NCBI GenBank assembly: GCA_000149225.2
Contig: CM000693.1
Location: forward strand, 1,426,001 to 1,490,000
Direction of reading: 5' to 3'
Source of the DNA: Lachancea kluyveri NRRL Y-12651
Lineage: Eukaryota > Ascomycota > Saccharomycetes > Saccharomycetales > Saccharomycetaceae
Length of the DNA: 64,000 nt
Of this stretch, positions 37,351 through 48,296 are shown piece by piece. Under the pieces are notes generated by a model. The model saw only the letters and a list, made by a program, of their open reading frames with translations. It had not been told where the DNA came from and searched no databases. Numbering within the stretch: the stretch's first letter is position 1; every line of letters starts with the position of its first letter. The translations under genes were made by a program, and so were the position numbers.

Positions 37351-39282
37351 ATGAGGTAAGTAAATACCAGTCTATTCCATAATTGACAAGGTCCGAATTT
37401 TCCTTTCTCGACTAACTTTTTATTTTTCTGCAGTGGTAAATTTGTTCGTGCTTCCAAGTACAGACATGTTTTTGGTCAAGTAGCGAAGAAGGAGTTGCAG
37501 TACGAAAATGTCAAAGTGACCAACAACGCATGGGACTCCAACTTGATCAAGGCCAATGGAAAATTCATTTCTGTCAACTGGAATTCGTCGGGCGGTGGTG
37601 CATTTGCTGTCATTCCTGTTGATGAAACTGGTAAGGCTCCAGATCAAGTTCCTCTCTTCAGAGGACATACTGCCCAGGTGTTAGACACCGAATTTAATCC
37701 TTTCAATGACCGCATTATTGTGTCTAGTTCAGATGATGCCAAGATTGGTGTTTGGGAAATCCCCGAGGATTATTCTTTCCACTCTTATGTCGACGAAGAT
37801 GGGAACCCCAAAGATATCAAACCATTGAAATTTCTAACGGGTCATAGCAGGAAAGTGGGCCATGTATTATTTCATCCAACGGCGAACAATGTTCTAGCTT
37901 CGTCTTCCTTGGATTATACTGTGAAATTATGGGATATCGAATCAGGCAAGGAAATATTTACATTGGAGCATCCAAATATGGTCACTTCCATGTCTTTTAG
38001 CTATGATGGTAATCACTTGGCCACAGTCTGCCGTGACAAAAAGTTGAGAGTTTGGGACATCAGAGCTAAAAAAGTTGTTAGTGAAGGTCTTGCGCATTCT
38101 AGTGCGAAAAATCAGAGAGTTGTTTGGTTGGGTAACTCCGATAGAATCGCCACCACTGGGTTCTCAAGGTTGAGTGATCGTCAAATTGGGATCTGGGATG
38201 CATTTAACATCGAAAAAGGTGATCTAGGAGGATTTTATACCGTGGATCAATCATCTGGTATTTTGATGCCATTTTATGACGACTCCAACAAGATTTTATA
38301 TCTAGTTGGTAAGGGTGATGGTAATATCCGTTATTTTGAATTTCAGAATGACGAACTTTTTGAATTATCTGAATACCAATCGGTTGAGCCCCAAAGAGGA
38401 TTTGCAGTAGCCCCAAGAAGATCTGTTAACGTCAAGGACAACGAAATCTTGAAAGGATACAAGACTGTGAGAGATCACTGCATCGAGCCAATTTCTTTTT
38501 ACGTTCCAAGAAAGTCTGAGATTTTCCAAGATGACATATACCCAGATGCTCCCTCTGACAAGTATGCTTTGACGTCCGAAGAGTGGATTTCTGGTAAATC
38601 TGTTGAAGGTCCGATATTGTTCAGTGTCAAAACACTATATGATGGATCTGATCCTATTTTCTCTCCTGCTGTCACTGCTGAAGCTAAGAAAGAGAAGCCA
38701 CACGATAAGTCTGAGACTGAAGTTAAAAGTGAGAGTCCAAAGCCTACGACAACTACGCAAGAAAAAGCCCAGACTGAACCAAGAACAGTATCCGAACCGG
38801 GTTCTAAAAAAAGCCAGTCCCCGCCAGATTCAGTGGATGATGTCCTAAAGAACGATAAATCTGTTGATAAACTTTTACAAAAAGCTTGTAGCCTTGACGA
38901 GATTAACAATTCTGAAGATCCATCCAGGGACACTTCTGACTGGGATGAAGAAGATGACAAGATAACGTTAGTAGAGCCAAAGAAGGAGGAGCCAAAGAAG
39001 GAGGAGCCAAAGAAGGAGGAGCCAAAGAAGGAGGAGCCAAAGAAGGAGGAGCCAAAGAAGGAGGAAATAACGCAAACCGCTGCTGTAAAAGAATCCACTC
39101 CTGTTCCTACTTCCACGCCTGCCAACACTAAGTCTTTGGGCTTAAAGCAATCAGTGGAAAAGCTATCCTCCCTAGTCTTACACCTAGAAGGAGTTGTCAC
39201 AAAATTGACAGAGGCCAACCTAGAAAAGGATGACCGCTTGAAACAACTGGAATTCAAAATCCAGGAATTGTTAAAGAAATAA
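37351..39282 (+). CDS. CRN1: coronin
   Basis: Coronin is an actin-filament-binding regulator of the Arp2/3 complex at cortical patches. The coding sequence is join(37351..37355, 37434..39282), 617 residues (651 in S. cerevisiae). The first exon is only ATG-AG; exon 2 completes M-S-G-K-F-V-R-A-S-K-Y-R-H-V-F-G, the canonical coronin start, which is missed if the intron is ignored. A seven-bladed WD40 propeller spans about 1-390. An acidic, repetitive unique region follows, with six tandem P-K-K-E-E units, and then a C-terminal coiled coil (VEKLSSLVLHLEGVVTKLTE...). The splice is my inference from sequence but is strongly supported by the conserved N-terminus. Confidence 0.96.
37356..37433 (+). 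other. CRN1: CRN1 intron (78 nt)
   Basis: The donor GTAAGT comes straight after the fifth coding base. The branch is GACTAAC (37410-37416), a T-rich tract follows, and the acceptor is CTGCAG ending at 37433. As far as I know S. cerevisiae CRN1 has no intron, so it would be a retained ancestral or gained intron. Confidence 0.93.
38977..39066 (+). repeat. 15-bp coding minisatellite in CRN1
   Basis: Six head-to-tail copies of CCAAAGAAGGAGGAG, nearly perfect, encode (PKKEE)6 in the unique region of coronin. The near-identity of the units at DNA level points to recent expansion, and copy number probably varies between strains. Confidence 0.95.
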
Positions 39283-39672
39283 ACAAGTTTGACTCTGAAT
39301 GCATGTGCTATCATTATATACTAACTTTGATTAAGTCTTATTGTAATAACTATACACGAACATTCGTGACGCGTCCCTAAAAGAAAAAAATTTTGTAGTC
39401 TAATTCTTTTTTCATTCTTACCTAGATCATCTCAAATCGTTTTCTGTTAAAGCTCGAATCTAACAGCATTCAGAGCAGCTCGAGTAAACGATCCATTGTA
39501 ATTAGCTGTCGTTTACATTACCGTTTTCGCCAATTTTTTTTTATTTTTATTTTTCTTACCACTGTTCTTTCTGTGTTAGATTAACCTGTATAGTGTCTAT
39601 TCATTTCGATCCTACTGGCACCTCCAGCTACAAGAGAGAAGGATTGTGTAGCACAGACGAAGGAAGACAAAA
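39283..39672. other. intergenic region CRN1-SEN1
   Basis: This 390-bp promoter interval before SEN1 has T-rich tracts (about 39534-39556). No gene or clear site is seen. Confidence 0.5.
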
Positions 39673-42600
39673 ATGGTTTCAGCTTCTGAAATAAAACTTT
39701 TAGAAGAGCGTGTGGCTAACTATAAGCTTCAGATCGAACAAGTGTATGCCTCCAATGATCAACATATTGACGAATCCAAACTGTTAGGTGAGCTACTGAG
39801 GCTCATTAGTAATTTGCCCGTTGATATCCACTTGTTTTGTGATCCGAATTTTGGTCCTATTTCTATTTTTTGCCTAACCCTTTTTTCCTTTAACAACAAG
39901 GACACCATTGCATGGCTACAGAATAGGTTTAATCTAATTTTATCGGAATGTTCAAACTGTATATTACGTTTTACCCAAGGAAAATGCAAGATGTTGCAGC
40001 ACTTTGCCATACAGAGAAAGGTATCCCATGAACATGTTTCCAAATTTAATGAAATAGTATGTGCTTGGAGAGCTCAAGCGTTATTATTGACTCTTCGAAG
40101 CATTTCAGTAGAAAATGATACCAACCCAGTGCTTTCTAAGGAAGCAAACTTAGCTGTCTTTGAATGCATTTGTAACCCCCAGCTTTTGAGAAGCTGTAAA
40201 GAGCTTAAGGCAATTTTTGACGTTATTTTCGGAAAGATGATCATCTCAAAGCATCCGCTGTTAGATACTAGTTCTAACAAAGGTTTGGACCGGTTTACCG
40301 CTGGTGTCATATATTGCTGGTTCGAAGGCACTTTAGAACAAGTTGAATGGGCGAAAATTTTTTTAATCAACTTACATCGTGAATGCTACAAGGTCACGTT
40401 AGATAACTTTGGCCCAGAATTGTTAGAGGAAATTTTTATCCACTTTCTTTACCTGCAAAACAGAAACGTATACCACGAAAGGATTGTATCACATTTTTGG
40501 GCCAGAATGGTCCCAATTTTTGATCTTTTCGAACCCTCTGTAATCAAGGAGTATTTTGTGGTCCCTAGAAACATTGAATCCTTGCAACAGACAATCAAGC
40601 ATCCAATCGACTCAATCTACAAGCTGTGGTACAACCACCTCTGTCATGTTTACAATGACAAGCCGTTAGATATTCTTTTAAGAGCATTAAAAATGTTTTT
40701 GGAAAAGATCGGTAATGAATTTTGGACTGCTATAGAACCCTTCACTTTCCACAGCATCTTGGATATTGTTTTTGAGAGAGATAGCTTCTTGACCAAGCTA
40801 ACCAGAATACAAAACAACCCTATCTTACAGGATGGCTTGGAAACCTTATTCTCCCCTGCAGGTTCGCTAACAGATCTGGTATCATGGACTTTACCTTTTT
40901 ATCATTCGCTCTCACCTTCGAAGAGGATTCAAATGGTTAAAAAAGTATCGATGGCATTTTTACGCATTATTTCTAACAACCACTCTTTGAAAAGCATTCC
41001 TAAAGCTTGTTTAATGAATTCATCTACTGCTTTGTTAAGGGCCGTCTTGAACATTAAAGATGATGAAAGGGCAACATTGTATGAAAATGACAATTTTGAA
41101 ACAATTTTGTACACTAAAGCTGACTCCAGAATATTGTTGAATAATGAGCTAATCCTTCAGATGGTAGTTGTATCTGCTACCAACCCCAATTCTTTGTATC
41201 CAGGACTTGGTGTATCTGCTTCCTCAATCTCCACATCTGCTATGATTGTTTTAGCCAATTGTATTGATTACGATATTCTAATTCTGTGTCAAGCCACTTA
41301 CAAACTCTATTCTGGTAGGAAATCTAACGAAATAAAGGTTTCAAACACCCTTCTTACCTTGGTTGTTAAAGTGTTAGATTTGAGACGCCTTGATGATGGG
41401 CCCAACTTAGCTGTTCAATTGTTAGCATCATTGCGGAACGTCAACGGGCTGCTTACTTTAAAATCCAAGGATCCTAGTATCCTGCAGCATAATCAGTTCA
41501 TCCAGAGTTATACAGAATTGGTTAAAGAACTCGTCTCTAAACTTACTGATATTTTACCTGGACAGCTGGTCAAGGTTTTATCTGACAAAGCTGCCTCACA
41601 AGGCTTTTGGTCGTGCGTTTTTTCACCAGACAAGGAATTATATCAAGCTGCAACAAATATTCTCTATGAAACATTTGACGTCGAAGGTAGACTAGAAGGT
41701 ATTCAAGAGCTATTGACAAACAATTTGACTAACAATCTAGAAGCAATTAACATGGTTTTATCTCAACTTGTTAAGAATGAGTTCTACGAGCCCTGCCCCA
41801 GGGCAATCAGAGTTCTTATGGATGTTATCAATGCATTCACTGATCCCATCAGTGGTATGTTTTCCAACTATAGTACACTGAAGAGTGAAGAGTCCGATCT
41901 TGCCTTGCGTAAATTTTGGCGATTCACATGGAAGTTTTTCGATATGATATACAGGGCAACCTTGAAATGGGCTACAAAGTACGCGTATACTGAGCTAGAA
42001 AATTTTACTAAGGACACTCTAGACTGTAGCCATCTGTTGCTTGATTCTTACAGAGAATTTTCGGATATTTTGGTTAATGACTGTGAAAATGGTACTCGTA
42101 GTACGGATCTTTTTCAGGACGTATTGGACACATTCAAAAATATGCTATACTGGCTAAGACTCAGTGATGAGGACTTACTCGCTTCATGTGTTAAGTTAAC
42201 GGTTTTGGCCGCCGATTTGGCTAAAGAAAAACAGTTGATGTTTGACGACGAGTTAGTTGATATGATGACAAGGTATGCTACAAAGGCAAAGAAATATTCA
42301 AACAAATTATCACAACAACAGTCCAATGAAATTTTAGCTAGGGCTAAAAGTTTTAATGAAAAGTTGACGGAATCAATTGTTGCTGAAGCAGACCTTTATC
42401 ATAGGGAGAAAGAAAGAGTAAAGTTAGAAGGAAGAAGTTCTACATCTGCGTCACCATCCCTACCATCCTTACAACCTGTCACTGCCTCTCAAAATATAAA
42501 GAAAGAATCAAGAGCCGATTATTTACAAAGGAAAGCTGCTGCATCTTCCATCACTGGTAGACCGAAGAGCCAGGCACAAATTACCTCTTTCGGTACTTTG

Positions 42601-45600
42601 AGGCCTGGGTCCCTTGCCAAGCCCCAACCATCTCAACCGAAACAGCCTTCTAAGTTGGAGTTAGCGAGAAGACAGCTATTAACGGAGAGGAAAATCCATC
42701 CTCCAAGTGGCAATGTTTTTAACCCAAGACCCCAAAAGCCAAAGATCCACAGGCATGGAGATAGCAGCAGTGATGAAAGCGACGATGACATTGATGATGC
42801 TAAGGCCTTATTTGCTCTTTCTAAACCAAAAGAAAGAAGTGGTCCAGTAATGCTTGACATAAACGGCAAGGAAATTAAGAACACCTCCAAAATTGACCAA
42901 AAGAAATTAGATGAGGAATACATGAGGAGGAGACTAAACGTTGACTTGAATCCATTTTACAGTAAAGTTTTGAAATGGGATTACACTAAAAGAAGTGAAT
43001 ATCCAACCAACTCGAGCAATATTCGTTACGAAGATGTTAAAGATGAATTTAACTCACCTGACGAGTATCAAAAGATCATGGAGCCATTGCTACTATTGGA
43101 ATGCTGGCAAGGATTGTGCGCCGCACGTGATAGAGAAGACTATAAACCATTTAGTATCGTAGTAGGCAACAGGACAACTGTTTCGGATTTCTATGAAGTT
43201 TATGCATCGATTAGCAAAAAAGTGATACAAGAATCGGGTGTTAGTGAAGCTGATCTGATCGTTTTGGCATTTTTCCCTGAAGCAAACAACGGTAATAACA
43301 GACTAAGCAGTGATGACTTTAAAAATGCAGCACATACATGTTTAGCAAAAGTTCGTCATATAAAGGGCTCCAAAGGTGATAACATGGATCTGACATTAAG
43401 AATCGATCGTAGCCACGGGTTTGCTAGGTTTCTAACTTTGAGATCACAGATCCATGCAGTGAAAGTCATGCAAATGACCACTGTGGAAAGAGAATATAGC
43501 TCCTTGGAGGGCCTGCCATTTTACGATTTAGTGAACCAGATTTTGAAAGCAAAGCCAACTCTCGAAGCCCCCCTAAACGAAGCAGAAGTTCAAGATGTAA
43601 AAGCAAACTATAAGCTGAATACATCCCAAGCTAAAGCAGTAGTTGGAACAGTGTCTAAGGAGGGCTTTTCTTTGATCCAGGGTCCACCTGGTACAGGTAA
43701 AACCAAAACTATCCTTGGTATTGTTGGTTATTTCCTGTCAATTAAAAAATCGTTGCCCTCAAATGTCATCAGGCAACCAAATGATAGTACATCCGCATCC
43801 ACAGAGCAATTGTTACTGAGACAGAAAGTATTGATTTGTGCACCAAGTAACGCAGCTGTAGACGAATTGGTATTGCGTTTGAGGACAGGAATTATTGACA
43901 ATAAAGGCTCGCTATTTCAGCCAAAACTGGTTCGTGTTGGTAGATCTGATGCGGTCAACGCTGCTATTAAAGATCTTACATTGGAAGAACTTGTTGAGAA
44001 AAGGGTTGCAGATAAAAACTATGAGATTTCCAACGATCCTAATTTAGAAAAAGACTTTCATGCTGCGATTAACGAGCGCAGAAAGCTGAGAGAAAGAATT
44101 AATGCAGAAGATGGTTCTCCCACAAGCAAACTCTCGACAGATCAAATAGGTAAAATACAACTGAGCATTAGAGAACTGAGCAAGAAAATTAACGAATTGG
44201 GTAAACAGAGAGACGAAATTAGAGAAAGGAATTCTGTAAACTACAGAAATAGAGAGCTTGATAGACGCAAAGCTCAAGCACGAATTCTTGCAGAAAGTGA
44301 AGTTATTTGCTCTACGCTATCCGGTTCCGCTCATGATGTCTTGGCTTCATTAGGTGTGAAGTTTGATACTGTTATAGTTGATGAGGCGTGCCAGTGTACT
44401 GAGCTCTCAAGCATAATACCATTGAGATACGGTGGTAAACGTTGCATTATGGTTGGTGATCCAAACCAGTTGCCACCTACAGTACTTTCTGGTGCAGCAA
44501 GCAACTTCAAGTATAATCAATCACTTTTCGTGAGAATGGAAAAGAACTGCGTGCCACACTTATTAGATGTTCAATATCGTATGCATCCTGCGATTAGCAG
44601 GTTTCCATCATTAGAATTCTACAAAGGTAAATTGAAGGACGGGCCTGATATGGACGTTTTAAACAAAAGACCATGGCATTCCTTACCTCCACTAGGCTCT
44701 TACAAATTTTTTGATATTGTCACAGGACGGCAAGAACAGAATAAAAGAACGATGTCATTTGTTAATGCAGAAGAGTGTAGAGTTGCAATTGAATTGGTAG
44801 ATTGTTTATTCCGCAATTTCGAAAGGAAAACCGACTTCACGGGTAAAATTGGTGTAATTTCTCCTTACAGAGAACAGATGCAAAAAATGAAGAGGGAGTT
44901 TAGAAATTACTTTGGAAACGGTATTTTTAAATCCGTCGACTTTAACACTATTGATGGTTTTCAAGGTCAAGAAAAAGAAATTATCATTATATCATGCGTT
45001 CGTGCAGATGACACCAAAACAGGTGTTGGTTTCTTGAAAGATTTTAGACGTATGAATGTCGCACTCACAAGAGCCAAAACGAGTATGTGGATTCTGGGCC
45101 ATCACAAGTCTTTGTATCAGAATGAACTTTGGAGACACTTGATTGATGATGCCAAGGATAGAGGGTGTCTAGAACTAGCATGTTCTGGGTTTTTGGACCC
45201 AAAAAATACACGAGCAGAAGCAGTATTAAAGCGGCACGTGCAAACACAAGATAACACAGATTCTGTTGATGGTTATGATCCAACGGCTGAGTTCCAAAAA
45301 AGCAGAAAGATGGGAAAGAAAAGTTATCGAAACGATAGGGAAAAAAGGAACAGAGAAAATGAGAAAACAAGTGTTAAAAAGAAACAGAAGTTGGAGAATC
45401 CAACGCCTCATGTCACTGGAACGAAGAAAAAATCGTCTATCTTCGGTGGGCCTTCATTGGCTGTGGAGATTACAGCAAGTAAACCACATATTAAAGAACT
45501 CAATAATGAGCCTCTTTCAAGAAGTATTGATAAAAATAAGACCAAAAAGGATCCAAGAAACGTGCGGTTTTCTGACGAGATAACATTCTTTGATCAAAAC

Positions 45601-46548
45601 AGTATGAACACAACTTTTTCGCAGAACCAGGATACAGAAGGGTCTAAAGGTTCAGCTGAATTCGAAGATTCCAAAAAATCTGCCGGATATAAGACCGAAG
45701 CCTCGGAATTTGTGGACCAAACAAAACTGAAACTGGGTAATTGCTCAAAAATTAGGGAGGAGGCATCAACCGAAGTCTCCGTGCCCGGTATATCACAAAC
45801 TTTGCCTTCAGGGTTCCATACTCAAACGAGAGAGGAAAAGACACAAGATCTAAACACAGATACCAATTTGTCAAATGAAATAATCAACGACGTAAGCTCA
45901 ACTACTAAAAAAGGAAACGTCAAATCGGCGGGTAAACAAACGGAAAATAGCCAACAGGGGAACAAACTTCATATGAAGACAGCAGTACCACAGAAACCTA
46001 TAAGATCCCCTCCTCCCTCCTCCAAAGTAGCATATTCTGATTCAGATGACGGTGATGATTATGATCCATCCGTTACACCTACATCGGTGTCCAGCGGGAT
46101 CGCAATGGATACAAGAGATAAAGGCACTCGCCGTGCTTTCGAATCACACGTTCAAGTTCCCTCCCAGCAAATTTATAACTCTAAAGCAACTTCTGGACAA
46201 CTAAGAAATTATAGACAAGCTAATTCATCCATGCAATCTGATCATGACAAGAGAGCACCACCCTACCAAAGTCATAATGCTCAACCTCAAAACAACCATG
46301 GATATAGTACTAAGCTTTACCAAGAACCTTTTAATAGTGACAACAACTACCATCAGCAGCAAAATCACCAGTACCAGCAACCACACCACAACAATCTCTA
46401 CCAAGTTCCCCCACCACCAAACGCAACACGCACCGGTGGTTATATCCCGAGACCTAAAGATGGTAGTAGTAGAGAATCTCGAAAAGCACGTCAAAAGTCA
46501 AATAACCCCTTTATACCTAAGAAGAAGCAACATCCTCATAGAAGGTGA
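39673..46548 (+). CDS. SEN1: RNA/DNA helicase Sen1
   Basis: Sen1 is the superfamily 1 helicase of the Nrd1-Nab3-Sen1 complex that terminates Pol II on snoRNAs and other short non-coding transcripts and resolves R-loops; the human counterpart is senataxin. It has 2291 residues (2231 in S. cerevisiae). A long helical N-terminal domain spans about 1-950. The helicase core (about 1290-1880) contains Walker A GPPGTGKTKT at about 1337, VIVDEACQCTE (motif II), GDPNQLPPTVL (motif III) and late motifs IDGFQGQEKEI and NVALTRAK. A disordered basic/acidic C-terminal tail with several lysine clusters follows, suited to nuclear localisation and Nab3/Glc7 contacts. Confidence 0.97.
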   Translation: MVSASEIKLLEERVANYKLQIEQVYASNDQHIDESKLLGELLRLISNLPVDIHLFCDPNFGPISIFCLTLFSFNNKDTIAWLQNRFNLILSECSNCILRFTQGKCKMLQHFAIQRKVSHEHVSKFNEIVCAWRAQALLLTLRSISVENDTNPVLSKEANLAVFECICNPQLLRSCKELKAIFDVIFGKMIISKHPLLDTSSNKGLDRFTAGVIYCWFEGTLEQVEWAKIFLINLHRECYKVTLDNFGPELLEEIFIHFLYLQNRNVYHERIVSHFWARMVPIFDLFEPSVIKEYFVVPRNIESLQQTIKHPIDSIYKLWYNHLCHVYNDKPLDILLRALKMFLEKIGNEFWTAIEPFTFHSILDIVFERDSFLTKLTRIQNNPILQDGLETLFSPAGSLTDLVSWTLPFYHSLSPSKRIQMVKKVSMAFLRIISNNHSLKSIPKACLMNSSTALLRAVLNIKDDERATLYENDNFETILYTKADSRILLNNELILQMVVVSATNPNSLYPGLGVSASSISTSAMIVLANCIDYDILILCQATYKLYSGRKSNEIKVSNTLLTLVVKVLDLRRLDDGPNLAVQLLASLRNVNGLLTLKSKDPSILQHNQFIQSYTELVKELVSKLTDILPGQLVKVLSDKAASQGFWSCVFSPDKELYQAATNILYETFDVEGRLEGIQELLTNNLTNNLEAINMVLSQLVKNEFYEPCPRAIRVLMDVINAFTDPISGMFSNYSTLKSEESDLALRKFWRFTWKFFDMIYRATLKWATKYAYTELENFTKDTLDCSHLLLDSYREFSDILVNDCENGTRSTDLFQDVLDTFKNMLYWLRLSDEDLLASCVKLTVLAADLAKEKQLMFDDELVDMMTRYATKAKKYSNKLSQQQSNEILARAKSFNEKLTESIVAEADLYHREKERVKLEGRSSTSASPSLPSLQPVTASQNIKKESRADYLQRKAAASSITGRPKSQAQITSFGTLRPGSLAKPQPSQPKQPSKLELARRQLLTERKIHPPSGNVFNPRPQKPKIHRHGDSSSDESDDDIDDAKALFALSKPKERSGPVMLDINGKEIKNTSKIDQKKLDEEYMRRRLNVDLNPFYSKVLKWDYTKRSEYPTNSSNIRYEDVKDEFNSPDEYQKIMEPLLLLECWQGLCAARDREDYKPFSIVVGNRTTVSDFYEVYASISKKVIQESGVSEADLIVLAFFPEANNGNNRLSSDDFKNAAHTCLAKVRHIKGSKGDNMDLTLRIDRSHGFARFLTLRSQIHAVKVMQMTTVEREYSSLEGLPFYDLVNQILKAKPTLEAPLNEAEVQDVKANYKLNTSQAKAVVGTVSKEGFSLIQGPPGTGKTKTILGIVGYFLSIKKSLPSNVIRQPNDSTSASTEQLLLRQKVLICAPSNAAVDELVLRLRTGIIDNKGSLFQPKLVRVGRSDAVNAAIKDLTLEELVEKRVADKNYEISNDPNLEKDFHAAINERRKLRERINAEDGSPTSKLSTDQIGKIQLSIRELSKKINELGKQRDEIRERNSVNYRNRELDRRKAQARILAESEVICSTLSGSAHDVLASLGVKFDTVIVDEACQCTELSSIIPLRYGGKRCIMVGDPNQLPPTVLSGAASNFKYNQSLFVRMEKNCVPHLLDVQYRMHPAISRFPSLEFYKGKLKDGPDMDVLNKRPWHSLPPLGSYKFFDIVTGRQEQNKRTMSFVNAEECRVAIELVDCLFRNFERKTDFTGKIGVISPYREQMQKMKREFRNYFGNGIFKSVDFNTIDGFQGQEKEIIIISCVRADDTKTGVGFLKDFRRMNVALTRAKTSMWILGHHKSLYQNELWRHLIDDAKDRGCLELACSGFLDPKNTRAEAVLKRHVQTQDNTDSVDGYDPTAEFQKSRKMGKKSYRNDREKRNRENEKTSVKKKQKLENPTPHVTGTKKKSSIFGGPSLAVEITASKPHIKELNNEPLSRSIDKNKTKKDPRNVRFSDEITFFDQNSMNTTFSQNQDTEGSKGSAEFEDSKKSAGYKTEASEFVDQTKLKLGNCSKIREEASTEVSVPGISQTLPSGFHTQTREEKTQDLNTDTNLSNEIINDVSSTTKKGNVKSAGKQTENSQQGNKLHMKTAVPQKPIRSPPPSSKVAYSDSDDGDDYDPSVTPTSVSSGIAMDTRDKGTRRAFESHVQVPSQQIYNSKATSGQLRNYRQANSSMQSDHDKRAPPYQSHNAQPQNNHGYSTKLYQEPFNSDNNYHQQQNHQYQQPHHNNLYQVPPPPNATRTGGYIPRPKDGSSRESRKARQKSNNPFIPKKKQHPHRR

Positions 46549-46644
46549 GGAAGTTAGTTCGTTATCATCCCTTCCCTTTCTCCGCATTATTTAGTACTTT
46601 TCTTTACAGAATAGTATATTCATACGTGACTCGTCTTCCGGACT

Positions 46645-47940
46645 TTAATCCTCTTTCTGTAACTTCCCAGGTGAGTTCGAATTAGATTGTTTTAGCTGAA
46701 CTAAAGAATTAGAGAGAGATGGAATTGTTTCCTTTGTAATTTCGGCCTTTGGTGGGGACGTTTTTTTAACTAAAAACTCAAGGCTCTTTTCTTTATTAGA
46801 GGAGGGCTGAGCATTCGGTATAGCAGCTTTTTGTGTGCTATCGAGTTCTTCGCATGCACGCTCTAGTACTTCTATCTCGTTATCAACACACCTTTGTAAA
46901 TCCTTACACTCTGTGAGTGACGAAATCTCTTTTAGCTGTGAAATTGTTTGCCAAATTGACTTCAGTAATTCAGCAGGAGGAGTGTTTGGGTTGGATACCA
47001 ACTTTTCTCTCAAGCTGCTTTCCAACCTTCCTACCAGGCCTAAACAATCTTCCCAAAAATTCCTTTGTTGTTGCAATCGATGAGTTTCTTCTTTAGCCTT
47101 GCCTAGTTGATCGTGCAGAAATTCAATCTTCATAGAGATGAACTCATGCGCATGACCTAATGCATCTTTGAACTCGTTATCATTGTAGTTTTTATCGAGA
47201 GACAGATTCCACATTTTTGTAGTTATTGAGGAATCTTTGTTCTTTAGTAGACCTAACCTCATCAAGATTTTTTTTTGAGACTGTCTTACATCGGCCAGCT
47301 CTTCCTCAAATTGAGCCAAGATACTATCCACCTTTCCCCTGCACCTTTTTAGTTCATTAAATATGAACACCTGGTCCTTTCTAAAATTCTGCAGTAAAGA
47401 TTCCAATTGGGTGATCTCTGAGGTTATCTGGTCATTGCAATCCTCCAACAAAACTATGCTATTCACCAGCTCCGATTTATCCATTTCATGAGTTTCATCG
47501 TCGTCCGTATGTCGTTCGGCTAAAGATGTATTTGCGATGCCTATGATATCGATGTATTTGCTAAGAAACTCATGATAGTTTCCCCTTATAGTAAAAATTT
47601 CGCTTTTGTTATCTTTAGGGTTACTCTTCCTTTCTCTTGAGAGTTGCCAATATGACATCTCCTTATTTATATTTTGTTCTTTCTTTCCTAGTTTCTCTAG
47701 TCTGTCGTTCCATTTCTCTAGCACTTGCAATTGGACTCTTATACCACTGTCGCCATCTAAAGATGTTAGCATCCCATTCAATGTGCAAATATCATTAAAA
47801 CAGATCAGTATGTCCTTGCGAACTTTCTCCAACCGATTCGTATCTTGGACATCTAGAAGTAGCTTTCGATGAGCAGTTATAAGAGTTCCCAAGAATGCTT
47901 GAATTTCCGCCCTCTGTTGTAGTACATCCTCTGGTGACAT
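46645..47940 (-). CDS. ATG23: autophagy protein Atg23
   Basis: Atg23 is a peripheral membrane protein that works with Atg27 to move Atg9 vesicles in the Cvt pathway and autophagy. The 431-residue product (453 in S. cerevisiae) is mostly helical coiled coil, with an ordered N-terminal segment (SPEDVLQQRAEIQAFLGTLI) and a Ser/Pro-rich tail. Family sequence is weakly conserved, so the call rests on length, coiled-coil character and position beside SEN1 and IMD, as for S. cerevisiae YLR431C. Confidence 0.88.
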   Translation of the reverse strand: MSPEDVLQQRAEIQAFLGTLITAHRKLLLDVQDTNRLEKVRKDILICFNDICTLNGMLTSLDGDSGIRVQLQVLEKWNDRLEKLGKKEQNINKEMSYWQLSRERKSNPKDNKSEIFTIRGNYHEFLSKYIDIIGIANTSLAERHTDDDETHEMDKSELVNSIVLLEDCNDQITSEITQLESLLQNFRKDQVFIFNELKRCRGKVDSILAQFEEELADVRQSQKKILMRLGLLKNKDSSITTKMWNLSLDKNYNDNEFKDALGHAHEFISMKIEFLHDQLGKAKEETHRLQQQRNFWEDCLGLVGRLESSLREKLVSNPNTPPAELLKSIWQTISQLKEISSLTECKDLQRCVDNEIEVLERACEELDSTQKAAIPNAQPSSNKEKSLEFLVKKTSPPKAEITKETIPSLSNSLVQLKQSNSNSPGKLQKED

Positions 47941-48079
47941 CTTTACTGCACTTCTCCTTCAGTAAGGAATCTATAAGAGAAGATAAACCTTCTCTATTCA
48001 TTCTGTTGACACTATGGAACCCCGTTTTCATATTGACCCTCATAAAAAGTAACCAAAAATTCTTTCCCGATTTATTTAT

Positions 48080-48085
48080 CACGTG
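48080..48085 (+). promoter_or_regulatory. CACGTG E-box, candidate Pho4 site
   Basis: CACGTG lies 212-217 bp upstream of the acid phosphatase ATG. CACGTG is the high-affinity Pho4 core at S. cerevisiae PHO genes. Cbf1 binds the same core (here ATCACGTGAC), so the assignment rests on the downstream gene. Confidence 0.5.
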
Positions 48086-48233
48086 ACTATAATTCCTTTA
48101 ATCGAATACAATATGAATGTATTACCGAATACAGTTGCCTACGACGCTACGAAAAGGAAAGTAAGAGCATAAAAAAAACACCTCGAGGTGAGGGCATCGA
48201 TGCCTTTCTTGGCACATTGGATCAATAGACTCG

Positions 48234-48240
48234 TATAAAT
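48234..48240 (+). promoter_or_regulatory. TATA element of the acid phosphatase gene
   Basis: TATAAAT lies 57-63 bp upstream of the ATG. Confidence 0.55.
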
Positions 48241-48296
48241 TGCGAGATATTCTGTAGTCTAGTTTTACAATGTAATTCAAATTAGATCAGCAAGAA

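Larger units (their letters stand above)
47941..48296. other. divergent promoter region ATG23 / acid phosphatase
   Basis: It contains the E-box and TATA listed below and otherwise AT-rich sequence. Confidence 0.55.

Noticed and set aside
38499-39314. 271-codon minus-strand frame (FFGSS repeats) opposite CRN1
   Set aside because: It is the mirror of the KKEEP repeat in a highly conserved coding gene and has no independent support.
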